Shown here piece after piece: positions 24,482 to 33,310 of a DNA stretch of 64,000 nt. The stretch is from Kribbella jejuensis (GTDB lineage: Bacteria > Actinomycetota > Actinomycetes > Propionibacteriales > Kribbellaceae), in the NCBI RefSeq assembly GCF_006715085.1, contig NZ_VFMM01000001.1:62001-126000 (forward strand), in the 5' to 3' direction. The number at the start of each line of letters is the position of its first letter. Within the stretch, counting starts at the first letter, position 1. The notes under the pieces were generated by a model that was given only the letters and a program-made list of their open reading frames with translations, searched no databases and was not told the origin of the DNA. The position numbers were made by a program, and so were the translations under genes.

Positions 24482-25183
24482 GTGAGGTATTACTACGCCG
24501 AGCACCAGACGGCCTACCGGCGGCTGCGGGAGGAGGGGTTGACGCAGTGGAACGATCTGTTCGGTGAGAGCTGGACCTTCGACGACTTCCCGAACCGGGA
24601 GTTCCTGGAGAGCGTTCTCGGTCGGTTGCCGGCTGGGGGCTCCGTGCTCGAGTACGGGTGTGGGACCGGGCCGGCGGCGTGTTTCCTTGCGGAGCGGGGA
24701 TTTCGGGTCGATGCGATCGACCTGATCCCGGAGGCGATCGAGTTGGCTCGGGGGTTTGCTCGGGAGCGCGGCGTGCACGTGAACTTCTCGGTGCAGGACG
24801 TATGCGCGTTCCCTGCGGGGAGTAAGCGGTACGACGTGGTGCTCGACAGCTACTGCCTACAGTCGATCGTGACCGACGCCGACCGCACACGGGTACTCCA
24901 GGCCGTGCGCGAACGGCTCGACGGGTACTACGTCCTCTCGACGGCCGTGCACGACTCGGAGCGCGTCTACGACGGCGGCTTCCGGTACGACCCGCGCACC
25001 GGCATCTGCTACCAGGAGATCGCCGGGCCGGCCGAGGACGCCGTACGGTTCGACGGCAGCTGGTACCTCCCGCACCGGCGGCACCTGCGACCGGAAGCGC
25101 TCCGGGACGAACTGGAACGCGCGGGGCTGCACGTTGTCGAGCAGGAGGGCGGCGACCTCGTCGCCCGCTACCAGGCGCGTTGA
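24482..25183 (+). CDS. Class I SAM-dependent methyltransferase
   Basis: A 233-aa protein. Motif I is VLEYGCGTGPAACFLAERG (about 54-72), followed by the acidic strand RVDAIDLIPEAIELA and motif IV region YDVVLDSYCLQSIV. The fold matches small-molecule methyltransferases, but the substrate is not evident. Translation begins at a GTG (24482) close to the divergent membrane-protein gene. The end overlaps the converging GntR gene by 16 bp. Confidence 0.82.
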   Translation: MRYYYAEHQTAYRRLREEGLTQWNDLFGESWTFDDFPNREFLESVLGRLPAGGSVLEYGCGTGPAACFLAERGFRVDAIDLIPEAIELARGFARERGVHVNFSVQDVCAFPAGSKRYDVVLDSYCLQSIVTDADRTRVLQAVRERLDGYYVLSTAVHDSERVYDGGFRYDPRTGICYQEIAGPAEDAVRFDGSWYLPHRRHLRPEALRDELERAGLHVVEQEGGDLVARYQAR

Positions 25184-25521
25184 AGGATCTCGGTGGCCTC
25201 GGCGAACGAGAGGCCCGCCTCGTGGGCGGCCTGGGCCAGCTTGGCGGCGGCCGCGTGGGTGGCGGCGTCGTTGATCTGGCTGCGGGACGCGAGGACGAAC
25301 GTGCCGTTGCGGCCGCGGGTCTCCACCAACTGGTCGGCCTCCAACTCCTTGTAGGCGCGGGCAACCGTGTTCACCGCCAGTCCGAGGTCCAGCGACAGCT
25401 GCCGTACGGTGGGCAGCCGGGTGCCGCGCGCGAGTTCCCCGGAACGGATCAGCGCCTCGAGCTGAGAACGCACCTGCTCGTACGGCGGCGTCAGCCCAAC
25501 CGGGTCGACCGTAATGTCCAT
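25168..25521 (-). CDS. GntR-family regulator, YtrA type
   Basis: A 117-aa regulator with a winged helix of the GntR family and almost no effector domain, the hallmark of the YtrA subgroup. Visible: PPYEQVRSQLEALIRSGEL, the recognition helix region LPTVRQLSLDLGLAVNTVARAYKELE, and the wing VETRGRNGTFVLA. The short C-terminal helix (about 85-117) likely dimerises. YtrA regulators usually sit beside ABC transporter genes; none is adjacent here, only two methyltransferase genes, which is unusual. Confidence 0.87.
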   Translation of the reverse strand: MDITVDPVGLTPPYEQVRSQLEALIRSGELARGTRLPTVRQLSLDLGLAVNTVARAYKELEADQLVETRGRNGTFVLASRSQINDAATHAAAAKLAQAAHEAGLSFAEATEILQRAW

Positions 25522-25636
25522 CCGCTCAGCATCTCAGCTGAATCCCGCCGCCGACGCCCACACCACGAGCCGGAGATACTTTCGGCACGTACCGAAAGAC
25601 TACCCGGGACGGGAACGCCGGCGGACCGTCGACCCT

Positions 25637-26302
25637 ATGAGAGTCGGACAAGGTGGTACCGGGCCGGGAGCGCACACGCGCGACGGCAGCGCGGTGGAGT
25701 TGTACGAGGTCACGCCGGCGCACGGTGAGGACGAAGTGATCGACGCGGCGATCGACCCGCACAGCAGCATCCTCGAGCTCGGGTGTGGGGTCGGGCGGAT
25801 CACCCGGCCGCTCCTGGCCCGGGGGCACCACGTGGTCGCGGTGGACGAGTCGCCCGAGATGCTCGCGCGGGTCACGGGCACCGAGACGATCTGCTCGACG
25901 ATCGACGAATTGCGGCTGGACCGCCGGTTCGACGTCGTGCTGATGATGTCGTTCCTGATCAACGTCGCCGACGACGCCGAACGCCTCCGGCTCCTGCGGA
26001 CGTGCGCGCACCATGTGCGCCCCGGCGGGTCGGTCGTCCTCCAGCAGGAGATCGCCCGGCACGCCCCTGCCGTACTCGAGGACGAACACCGCAAACTCGT
26101 CATCGCCGACGTCGAGGACCTCCCCGGCGGGGCTCAGGCGGCGACGTTGACCCACATCGTCAACGGGCGTTCCTGGTCGCAGCGGATCGTCACCAGGTAC
26201 CTGTCCGAGGACGAACTGACCGCCCAGCTGGCCGCGGCCGGCCTGCAACTCGGCGGCTACCTCACGCCTGATCGGATGTGGGTCAGAGCGCACCTCAGCT
26301 GA
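25637..26302 (+). CDS. Class I SAM-dependent methyltransferase
   Basis: A 221-aa methyltransferase. Motif I is ILELGCGVGRITRPLLARGHHVVAVDESPEML, with later FDVVLMMSFLINV and PGGSVVLQQEIARHAP. The ATG at 25637 is preferred; the longer frame upstream is arginine/proline-rich and reaches into the divergent GntR gene. It is unrelated in detail to the methyltransferase 450 bp upstream. Substrate unknown. It overlaps the converging TetR gene by 8 bp. Confidence 0.8.
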   Translation: MRVGQGGTGPGAHTRDGSAVELYEVTPAHGEDEVIDAAIDPHSSILELGCGVGRITRPLLARGHHVVAVDESPEMLARVTGTETICSTIDELRLDRRFDVVLMMSFLINVADDAERLRLLRTCAHHVRPGGSVVLQQEIARHAPAVLEDEHRKLVIADVEDLPGGAQAATLTHIVNGRSWSQRIVTRYLSEDELTAQLAAAGLQLGGYLTPDRMWVRAHLS

Positions 26303-26861
26303 AGCACAGCCGCCCCACAGACTCCTCGAACGCGGCGCCGGCCGCAGCCGCGGTCATCCGCCCGGCCGACAGCTCACCGGCCGCCGCATGACCGATTGCC
26401 AGCACCGCCGCGACCAGCCAGTCGACGGTTGCCGCCGGCGCGAGCAGCTCCGCGGCGGCGGCGCGCTGCAGCACCTCCCGGAGTCCGCCGGTGATCGGCT
26501 CGTGGGCGGCTCGGTCGGCGCCGCTGCCGCGGTGCGCGAACAGCGCCGGGTTGAGCAGCGCGGGGTTCGCCTCGATCACCCGCCACGACCTGGTGGCCCA
26601 TTCGGCGACGGCCGCCCGCGGCTCGTCTGGAAGCGCCGTACCGGTCAGCTGCGAGGCCACCTCGCGTGTCACGCGCTCGACGATGTGGTCGAACAGGTCG
26701 CCCCGGCGGTCGAAGTGCGCGTACAGCGTCTGCCGGCTGACCCCGGCGCGCGCGGCGATGTCGGCCAGCGAAGGGTCCTGGCCGGCGGCCAGCAGTTCCT
26801 CCGCGGCGCGGACGATGCTCACGGCGTTCGCCTGAGCGTCTTCGCGCTTTTTCCTAGACAT
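26295..26861 (-). CDS. TetR-family transcriptional repressor
   Basis: A 188-aa one-domain-plus-ligand-pocket regulator. The N-terminal HTH reads SLADIAARAGVSRQTLYAHFDRRGDLFDHIV (about 30-60), a clear TetR signature, followed by a helical C-terminal domain of typical length. The ATG at 26861 lies inside a palindrome (26855-26870) that is matched by another at the divergent NTF2-like gene. The gene probably represses itself and its neighbour. Ligand unknown. Confidence 0.88.
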   Translation of the reverse strand: MSRKKREDAQANAVSIVRAAEELLAAGQDPSLADIAARAGVSRQTLYAHFDRRGDLFDHIVERVTREVASQLTGTALPDEPRAAVAEWATRSWRVIEANPALLNPALFAHRGSGADRAAHEPITGGLREVLQRAAAAELLAPAATVDWLVAAVLAIGHAAAGELSAGRMTAAAAGAAFEESVGRLCFS

Positions 26862-26870
26862 GCTTGTCAA
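26855..26870. promoter_or_regulatory. Candidate TetR operator 1, over the tetR start codon
   Basis: Read toward tetR the sequence is TTGACAAGCATGTCTA, an imperfect inverted repeat whose ATG is the tetR start. AGGTTA (26870-26875; TAACCT on the minus strand) lies 8 nt before the ATG and fits a -10 box of a leaderless transcript. Confidence 0.55.
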
Positions 26871-26891
26871 GGTTAGCGGATCGGGATTACC

Positions 26892-26907
26892 TTGACATAC
26901 ATGTCAA
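26892..26907. promoter_or_regulatory. Candidate TetR operator 2, over the start codon of the divergent gene
   Basis: TTGACATACATGTCAA has perfect 7-bp arms around a 2-bp centre, and its internal ATG is the start of the NTF2-like gene. TACCTT (26888-26893) ends 7 nt before the ATG and fits a leaderless -10. Same element and spacing as at tetR. Confidence 0.6.
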
Positions 26908-27287
26908 AGATAAACTCGATCCGTACCGAGACCGATCTCGTCGACTATCTGACCAGGTATCCCGTCGAGGTGGCCTTCGGCTCCGACCCGCCCGAGGACG
27001 TGTTCGATCGCTACCACCGCGAGGACTTCCTGATGGTCAACGACGGGGTCTCGCTCGACCGGCAGCGGTTGATCGCCCACGTCCGCCCGGCCCGCAAACG
27101 GGCGACCTCCGTCGAGGTCGAGGTGCACGACGCGGTCGTCGGCGAGGGCTTCGCCGCGGCGCGTTACACACTGACCGCGACGATGCGCAAGGGCAGCCCG
27201 ATCGTGACCGAGATCCGTGCGTTCAGCACTCTCGCCGAGGACGGCCGTCTGCTCCGCACCGAGCAGTTCACGGACATCACGAGCTGA
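26901..27287 (+). CDS. NTF2-like (SnoaL/DUF4440-type) protein in a divergent pair with TetR
   Basis: A 128-aa protein of the NTF2 fold: an N-terminal helix (TETDLVDYLTRYPVEVAFG), the family core DVFDRYHREDFLMVNDGVSLDR, and strands through VVGEGFAAARYTLTATMRKG to VTEIRAFSTLAEDGRLLRTEQF. Such proteins are small-molecule binders or isomerase/hydrolase-like enzymes. The ATG at 26901 lies in a perfect inverted repeat, so translation and repression are tied. It ends in a strong hairpin. It is probably the target gene of the adjacent TetR repressor, perhaps for handling its ligand. Confidence 0.75.
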   Translation: MSKINSIRTETDLVDYLTRYPVEVAFGSDPPEDVFDRYHREDFLMVNDGVSLDRQRLIAHVRPARKRATSVEVEVHDAVVGEGFAAARYTLTATMRKGSPIVTEIRAFSTLAEDGRLLRTEQFTDITS

Positions 27288-27308
27288 CCGGTCAGCGCCG
27301 GTCAGCTC
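27281..27308. terminator. Bidirectional hairpin terminator
   Basis: GAGCTGACCGG (27281-27291) pairs perfectly with CCGGTCAGCTC (27298-27308) over a 6-nt loop, between the convergent NTF2-like gene and aspS. A short T-rich run follows on the plus strand. Confidence 0.75.
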
Positions 27309-27318
27309 GGGGTGGTCG

Positions 27319-29094
27319 TTACTTTTCCTTGGGTTCCGGCTTGGCGTCGACGCCTGCTTCCTTGCGCTGCTCCGGGGTGATCGGGGCCGGGGCCGCGGTC
27401 AGCGGGTCGAAGCCGCCGCCGGACTTCGGGAACGCGATCACGTCGCGGATCGACTCGGTACCGGCCAGCAGTGCGGTGATCCGGTCCCAGCCGAACGCGA
27501 TGCCGCCGTGCGGCGGGGCGCCGAACTTGAACGCGTCGAGCAGGAAGCCGAACTTCTCGGTCGCCTCCTCGTCGCTGAGGCCCATCACCTTGAAGACCCG
27601 CTTCTGCACGTCCTCGCGGTGGATACGGATCGACCCGCCACCGATCTCGTTGCCGTTGCAGACGATGTCGTACGCGTAGGCCAGCGCCGACCCCGGGTCG
27701 GTGTCGAACGTCTCCAGCGACTCCGGCTTCGGGGACGTGAAGGCGTGGTGTACGGCGGTCCAGGCGCCGGACCCGACCGCGACGTCACCGGCGGCGGTCG
27801 CCTCGTCGGCCGGCTCGAACAGCGGCGCGTCGACGACCCACACGAACGACCAGGCCGACTCGTCGATCAGACCGCCACGGCGGCCGATCTCCAGCCGGGC
27901 CGCGCCGAGCAGCGCCCGCGACGTCTTCACCGGACCCGCGGCGAAGAAGATGCAGTCGCCCGGCTTCGCGCCGACGTGGTCGGCGATGCCCGCGCGCTCC
28001 TCCTCGGACAGGTTCTTCGCGACCGGCCCGGCCAGTTCGCCGTCCTGCCCGACGAGTACGTACGCCAGCCCGCGGGCGCCGCGCTGCTTCGCCCACTCCT
28101 GCCACGCGTCGAGCTGCTTGCGCGGCTGGTCCGCACCACCCGGCATCACGACGGCACCGACGTACGGCGCCTGGAACACCCGGAACGGCGTGTTCTTGAA
28201 GTACTCCGTGCACTCGACGAGCTCGAGGCCCATCCGCAGGTCCGGCTTGTCGGAGCCGAACCGCGCCATCGCCTCGCCGTACGTCATCCGCGGGATCGGC
28301 GTCTGGACCTCGTACCCGACGAGCTTCCAGAGCGCGATCAGGATCTCCTCGGCGAGCGCGATCACGTCGTCCTGGTCGACGAAGCTCATCTCGATGTCGA
28401 GCTGGGTGAACTCCGGCTGCCGGTCGGCACGGAAGTCCTCGTCGCGGTAGCAGCGGGCGATCTGGTAGTACCGCTCCATCCCGGCGACCATCAGCAGCTG
28501 CTTGAACAGCTGCGGCGACTGCGGGAGCGCGTACCACGAACCGGGCTGCAGCCGGGCCGGAACCAGGAAGTCGCGGGCTCCCTCCGGCGTCGAGCGGGTC
28601 AGCGTCGGCGTCTCGATCTCGACGAAGTCGTGCTGGGCGAGCACCTCACGCGCGGCCTGGTTGACCTTGCTGCGCAGGCGGATCGCCGTACCCGGACCTT
28701 GCCGGCGCAGGTCGAGGTACCGGTACTTGAGCCGGATCTCCTCGTTCACCGGGGTCGCGTGGTGCTCCTCGACCGGGAACGGCAGCGGGGCGGCCTCGTT
28801 CAGCACCTCGACCTCGTTGGCGATCACCTCGATCTCACCGGTCGGCAGGTTCGGGTTCGCGTTGCCCTCCGGCCGCGGCGACACCTCGCCGACGATCTTC
28901 AAGCAGTACTCCGAACGCAGGCCGTGCGCCGCGTCCTCGTCCCGGATCACGACCTGGACGGTGCCGCTCGAGTCGCGCAGGTCGATGAACGCCACGCCGC
29001 CGTGATCGCGCCGCCGCGCCACCCAGCCCGCGAGTACGACGGTCTCGCCGGCGTGCTCGGCACGCAGCGAACCAGCGGAACGGTTACGGATCAC
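27319..29094 (-). CDS. aspS: Aspartyl-tRNA synthetase
   Basis: A 591-aa class IIb synthetase. An OB-fold anticodon domain at the N-terminus ([26 protein letters not shown]) precedes the catalytic core: motif 2 in [26 protein letters not shown] and motif 3 in [10 protein letters not shown] near the C-terminus, with the bacterial GAD insert between. Length fits bacterial enzymes. Its start overlaps the end of hisS by 4 bp. Whether it charges both tRNA-Asp and tRNA-Asn, as in organisms without AsnRS, cannot be decided from this window. Confidence 0.96.
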   Translation of the reverse strand: MIRNRSAGSLRAEHAGETVVLAGWVARRRDHGGVAFIDLRDSSGTVQVVIRDEDAAHGLRSEYCLKIVGEVSPRPEGNANPNLPTGEIEVIANEVEVLNEAAPLPFPVEEHHATPVNEEIRLKYRYLDLRRQGPGTAIRLRSKVNQAAREVLAQHDFVEIETPTLTRSTPEGARDFLVPARLQPGSWYALPQSPQLFKQLLMVAGMERYYQIARCYRDEDFRADRQPEFTQLDIEMSFVDQDDVIALAEEILIALWKLVGYEVQTPIPRMTYGEAMARFGSDKPDLRMGLELVECTEYFKNTPFRVFQAPYVGAVVMPGGADQPRKQLDAWQEWAKQRGARGLAYVLVGQDGELAGPVAKNLSEEERAGIADHVGAKPGDCIFFAAGPVKTSRALLGAARLEIGRRGGLIDESAWSFVWVVDAPLFEPADEATAAGDVAVGSGAWTAVHHAFTSPKPESLETFDTDPGSALAYAYDIVCNGNEIGGGSIRIHREDVQKRVFKVMGLSDEEATEKFGFLLDAFKFGAPPHGGIAFGWDRITALLAGTESIRDVIAFPKSGGGFDPLTAAPAPITPEQRKEAGVDAKPEPKEK

Positions 29095-30419
29095 GACTTC
29101 TCCTCTGTGATGATGCTTGGACGTAGGTCTTCGGCGGGCGGGGCCCAGGTGGCGGCGTCGGCCGCGACCTGCTCACCGCTGCGGATGTCCTTCACTTCAG
29201 GCCCGTTCTCGGTGCTGAACCAGACGAACGGAATCCCCCGCCGATCGGCGAACTTGATCTGCTTCCCGAACTTCGCAGCGCTCGGCGCAACCTCCACCGG
29301 CACACCGCGTCCCCGCAACTGCGCGGCTGTCCGCATGGCTTCCGGCCTGTCCTCTTCAGAGTTCAGGGCGATGAGCACAGCCGTCGGCGTACGGCGATTC
29401 GCTTTCAGCAGGCCCTTCGAGATCAACCGGTGCACGAGCCGCGACACGCCGATCGAGATACCGACACCGGGGTACGTCGTCTTGCCGTCCGAGGCGAGCG
29501 AGTCGTACCGGCCTCCGGAGCAGATCGACCCGTAGCCCTCGTCCCCGATCAGCTGCGTCTCGTAGACGGTGCCCGTGTAGTAGTCCAGCCCGCGCGCGAT
29601 CTTCAGATCGGCGACGAGCAGACCCGGGGCGTGTTCGTTCGCCGCCGTCATGATCTGCGACAGCCGCTCGAGCCCCTCGTCGAGGATCTCGTGCTGCACC
29701 CCGAGCGCCCGCACCTGATCCGCGAACGACGCGTCGGTGCTGGAGATCTCGGCGAGCCGCAGTACCTGCTTGGCGGTCTCCGCGGGCAGGCCGGCCTCGG
29801 TGAGCAGTTCGGTCACCTTGTCCGGGCCGATCTTGTCGAGCTTGTCGACGATCCGGAGCGTGCCGGTGATGTCCTCGATGCCGAGGCCGCGGTAGAACCC
29901 CTCCGGGATCTGCCGGGTGTTCACCTGGATCCGGAACGGCGGGATCGGCAGCTTGCGGAACGCGTCCGCGATCACCAGCGGCAGCTCGACCTCGTAGTGG
30001 AACGGCAGCTCGCCGCTGTCGATGATGTCGATGTCGGCCTGGGTGAACTCGCGGTACCGGCCCTCCTGCGGGCGCTCGCCCCGCCAGACCTTCTGGATCT
30101 GGTAGCGCCGGAACGGGAAGACCAGCTTGCCGCTGTGCTCCAGGACGTACCGCGCGAACGGTACGGTCAGGTCGAAGTGCAGGCCGAGGGCCGCGTCCTC
30201 GTCGGCGTTCGCCGCCAGCCGCCGGACGCCGTAGATCTCCTTGTCGGCGTCCTCGCCCTGATTGGACAGCCGCTCGACCGGCTCGACCGCACGGGTCTCG
30301 ATCGAGGCGAAACCGTGCAGCTCGAACGTCTCCCGGATCGTGTCGAGGAACTGCAATTCGACGATGCGATCCGACGGTAGGAATTCGGGGAACCCGCTGA
30401 GTGGGGTCACCTTGCTCAT
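29091..30419 (-). CDS. hisS: Histidyl-tRNA synthetase
   Basis: A 442-aa class IIa synthetase. Visible: [14 protein letters not shown] at the start, motif 2 region in [31 protein letters not shown], the histidine-specific [13 protein letters not shown] and the motif 3 region [13 protein letters not shown]; the C-terminal anticodon domain follows. It overlaps the upstream MBL gene by 4 bp and aspS by 4 bp, making one coupled three-gene unit. Confidence 0.95.
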   Translation of the reverse strand: MSKVTPLSGFPEFLPSDRIVELQFLDTIRETFELHGFASIETRAVEPVERLSNQGEDADKEIYGVRRLAANADEDAALGLHFDLTVPFARYVLEHSGKLVFPFRRYQIQKVWRGERPQEGRYREFTQADIDIIDSGELPFHYEVELPLVIADAFRKLPIPPFRIQVNTRQIPEGFYRGLGIEDITGTLRIVDKLDKIGPDKVTELLTEAGLPAETAKQVLRLAEISSTDASFADQVRALGVQHEILDEGLERLSQIMTAANEHAPGLLVADLKIARGLDYYTGTVYETQLIGDEGYGSICSGGRYDSLASDGKTTYPGVGISIGVSRLVHRLISKGLLKANRRTPTAVLIALNSEEDRPEAMRTAAQLRGRGVPVEVAPSAAKFGKQIKFADRRGIPFVWFSTENGPEVKDIRSGEQVAADAATWAPPAEDLRPSIITEEKS

Positions 30420-31105
30420 AGGTTTGGTATCTCCAGGTCCTGCAAGTAGGGGTTGGTCGCCTTCTCCCGGCCGATCGTGGTCTGGCCACCATGACCCGGC
30501 AGGACGACGATCTCGTCGCGCATCGGCAGGATCTTGGTGGCCAACGTATGCAGCATCGCCGGATGGTCGCCGCCTGGCAGATCCGTCCGGCCGATCGACC
30601 CGGCGAACAACACGTCACCGGAGAACAGCACCGCGGGCACCTCTTCGGGCCCGTCGTACGGGGTGGTGAAGGTGACCGACCCGCGGGTGTGCCCGGGGGT
30701 GTGGTCGACGGTGAAGTCCAGGCCCGCGAGCTCCAGGCTCAGCCCGTCCTTGAGCTCCGCGACGTCGTCGGGCTCGGCGAACGAGTGGTTGCCGCCGAGC
30801 AGCATCCGCGCCGTCTCCGGGCTGATCCGGGCCATCGGGTCGGCGAGCAGGTGCCGGTCGTCGGGGTGGATCCAGGCGGTCGCGTCGTACGTCCCGCAGA
30901 CCGGGAGCACCGAGAACATGTGGTCGATGTGACCGTGCGTCAGCAGCACCGCGACCGGTTTGAGCTTGTTCTCGCGGACGACCTGCTCGACGCCCGCGGT
31001 CGCGTCCTGTCCCGGGTCGATCACGATGCATTCCGCGCCCTGGCCGGTGGCGACGACGTAGCAGTTCGTACCCCACGACCCCGCGGGGAACCCGGCGATG
31101 AGCAC
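30416..31105 (-). CDS. MBL-fold metallo-hydrolase (glyoxalase II-like)
   Basis: A 229-aa metallo-beta-lactamase-fold hydrolase. The zinc motif LTHGHIDH (H-x-H-x-D-H) is intact, with later HTPGHTRGSV and SGDVLFAGSIGRTDLPG. The fold and length fit glyoxalase II-like thioester or ester hydrolases; the exact substrate is not known. The GTG at 31105 is chosen because AGGAAGG lies about 6 bases upstream and the upstream frame has no family character. It heads the operon with hisS and aspS, a common actinobacterial order. Confidence 0.87.
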   Translation of the reverse strand: MLIAGFPAGSWGTNCYVVATGQGAECIVIDPGQDATAGVEQVVRENKLKPVAVLLTHGHIDHMFSVLPVCGTYDATAWIHPDDRHLLADPMARISPETARMLLGGNHSFAEPDDVAELKDGLSLELAGLDFTVDHTPGHTRGSVTFTTPYDGPEEVPAVLFSGDVLFAGSIGRTDLPGGDHPAMLHTLATKILPMRDEIVVLPGHGGQTTIGREKATNPYLQDLEIPNL

Positions 31106-31340
31106 GACAAGCCTTCCTGGAACCGTTCTGGACCCACCAAGGCTACCGGTCCGCCCGCGGTGAGTTCGAACCGGATTGTGACTCAACACCGTTGCGCCTG
31201 AGCTGGGAGTTTGTGATTGTTCAGGGATAGGCGTCGAGTAAGCGGCTCGACGCGCCCAAGGCGGGTCCTGTTCGCGCGTTGGACCGGGGACTGACCAGAA
31301 TGGGCACGAGCGCAGTGCATACCGCCGGAAGGGGCGAGTT

Positions 31341-32567
31341 GTGGCCGGAGAGAACTGGGGCCGGGTAGCCGAGGACGGAACGGTCTTCGTACGGACGAAG
31401 GACGGTGAACGGGCGGTCGGCCAGTGGCCGGACGCGAACCCCGAAGAGGCGCTCGCCTTCTACACCCGCCGCTACGACGCGCTGGCGTTCGAGGTCGAGC
31501 TGCTGGAGCAGCGGGTCCAGGCGGGTACGGTCTCGCCGGACGACGCGCGCGCCGCGGTCAAGAAGGTGAGCAGCTCGCTGGAGGACGCGCAGGCGGTCGG
31601 CGACCTGGACGGCCTGCGGGACCGGCTCGACGCGCTCACCCCGCTGGTCGCCCAGCAGCGCGAACGGCGCAAGGCCGAGCGGGCCGCGAAGGTCGAGGAG
31701 GCGCGCGCCGCCAAGACCAAGATCGCCACCGAGGCCGAGACGATCGCGGCCGGCACCGACTGGCGGCACGGCGTCACCCGGCTGCGCGAGCTCCTGGACG
31801 AGTGGAAGGCGCTCCCCCGGCTGGACAAGTCGTCCGACGACGAGCTGTGGCACCGGTTCTCCTCCGCGCGGACGACGTACACGCGGCACCGCAAGCAGCA
31901 CTTCGCCGAACTGTCCTCCAAGCGGGACGAAGCCGCGCAGGTGAAGGAGCGGCTGGCCGCGGAGGCCGAGTCGCTCGCCTCCTCCACCGACTGGGGGCCG
32001 ACGTCCGGCCGCTTCCGGGATCTGATGCGGCAGTGGAAGGCCGCCGGCCCGGCACCGCGTGAGGTCGACGACAAGCTCTGGGCCCGCTTCCGCGCCGCCC
32101 AGGACCTGTTCTTCGGCGCGCGGGACGCCGTACAGGCCGAGGAGAACGCCGAGCAGGTCGAGAACCTCAAGGCCAAGGAGGCCCTGCTCGTCGAGATCGA
32201 GAGCATCCTGCCGGTCGAGGATGCCCGGACGGCCCGCGAGCAGCTCCGCGACTACCTGGACCGCTGGGACCAGATCGGCAAGGTACCGCGCGACTCGATG
32301 CGGACCATCGACGCTCGCCTGCGTGCCGTTGAACAGGCCGTGAAGTCCGCCGAGGACGAGGTCTGGAACCGCAGCAACCCCGAGGCCCGGGCCCGCGCCG
32401 AGGCCACGGTCAAACAACTGCAGTCCCTGATCGCCGACCTGGAGAAGCAGGCCGCCAAGTTCGAGTCGCAGGGCAACACCCGCAAGGCCACCGAAGCCCG
32501 GGAAGCCATCGCCGCCCGCCGCGAATGGCTGACGCAGGCCCAGAACGCCCTGTCCGACTTCAGCTGA
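31341..32567 (+). CDS. DUF349 domain protein
   Basis: A 408-aa, almost entirely helical cytoplasmic protein built of repeated DUF349 three-helix units, seen as repeats of W-K-x-(L/A)-G-x-(A/P)-x-(R/K)...LW-x-R-F (for example DEWKALPRLDKSSDDELWHRF, RQWKAAGPAPREVDDKLWARF, LDRWDQIGKVPRDSM). The N-terminal 60 residues form a separate small domain (WGRVAEDGTVFVRTKDGERAVGQWP). Role unknown in actinobacteria; coiled-coil scaffold functions are suspected. Starts at GTG with GGGGCGAG before it. Upstream 235 bp is non-coding without a clear promoter match. Confidence 0.85.
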   Translation: MAGENWGRVAEDGTVFVRTKDGERAVGQWPDANPEEALAFYTRRYDALAFEVELLEQRVQAGTVSPDDARAAVKKVSSSLEDAQAVGDLDGLRDRLDALTPLVAQQRERRKAERAAKVEEARAAKTKIATEAETIAAGTDWRHGVTRLRELLDEWKALPRLDKSSDDELWHRFSSARTTYTRHRKQHFAELSSKRDEAAQVKERLAAEAESLASSTDWGPTSGRFRDLMRQWKAAGPAPREVDDKLWARFRAAQDLFFGARDAVQAEENAEQVENLKAKEALLVEIESILPVEDARTAREQLRDYLDRWDQIGKVPRDSMRTIDARLRAVEQAVKSAEDEVWNRSNPEARARAEATVKQLQSLIADLEKQAAKFESQGNTRKATEAREAIAARREWLTQAQNALSDFS

Positions 32568-32603
32568 CCGGCTTCCGGTCTCGGCGGGGCGGTTGTCGGG
32601 CGC

Positions 32604-33269
32604 TCAGGCCAGGGGCGTGTCGTCGAGTGCCTGCCGGAGGTCGGCGGGTGTGTCGTACAGGGCGATCGCGCCCGCATCCCGCAGTTCGTCGTCGCCGAAG
32701 CCGCCGGAGCGGACGACGACCGCGGGCATGCCTGCGTTGTGTGCAGCCTTGACGTCCCAGACCGAGTCGCCGATCACGACACTCGGGGAGTCCGGCGACA
32801 CGCCGAGCTTCTTCAGGGCGACCTGCAACAGGTTCGGCGCCGGCTTGGAGGCTTCGACGTCCGCGCTGGTCGTCCACTCGTCGACGATGTCGCGAGCGTC
32901 CAGCTTGTCCAGGAACGCGTCGACGTGGTGCTCCTGCGCAGAGCTCGCCAGCACGAGCCGGTGGCCGCGCTCCTTGATCGCCAGCAAGAGCTCACGGGCC
33001 CCCGGCAACAGCGCCATCTCCTCGAGCAGCGCGTCGACCTCTTTACCCTGCCGCTCCCGGACCTGATCGCCGACGCGACTCTCCAGCTCGTCGCCGCCGA
33101 GCTCGGTGACCAACTGATCCCCACCCATCCCGATCAGCCGATGCAACCGCCACACCGGATACGTTTCCCCCACCGCCCGCAACGCTCGATACCAGGCAAG
33201 CGCATGCTGATAGTTGGAATCAACCAGCGTGCCATCGATGTCCACGACCGCGATCACAGAGTCACTCAC
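32604..33269 (-). CDS. HAD-superfamily hydrolase (phosphatase-like)
   Basis: A 221-aa HAD subfamily I protein. Motif I is VVDIDGTLVDSN (nucleophile first Asp), motif II LASSAQEHH, motif III lysine in SKPAPNLL, motif IV VIGDSVWDVKAA; a helical cap spans about residues 25-90. Such enzymes are mostly phosphatases acting on sugar or nucleotide phosphates. Start is either the GTG at 33269 or an ATG seven codons earlier (33290); neither has a clear ribosome site, and the GTG gives the usual short lead. Placed alone between convergent DUF349 and the GlxA regulator. Confidence 0.85.
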   Translation of the reverse strand: MSDSVIAVVDIDGTLVDSNYQHALAWYRALRAVGETYPVWRLHRLIGMGGDQLVTELGGDELESRVGDQVRERQGKEVDALLEEMALLPGARELLLAIKERGHRLVLASSAQEHHVDAFLDKLDARDIVDEWTTSADVEASKPAPNLLQVALKKLGVSPDSPSVVIGDSVWDVKAAHNAGMPAVVVRSGGFGDDELRDAGAIALYDTPADLRQALDDTPLA

Positions 33270-33310
33270 TCCCCAGCGGTACCCGTCCATCCGCCCGTCA
33301 ACCGGATCCG

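Noticed and set aside
31106..31340. Promoter for DUF349 or the MBL-hisS-aspS unit
   Set aside because: Several TTG- and TA-rich hexamers exist but none with acceptable 16-18 bp spacing.
32566..32580. GACCGG-CTT-CCGGTC hairpin between DUF349 and HAD genes as terminator
   Set aside because: Only a 6-bp stem with a 3-nt loop and no T-run; too weak to call.
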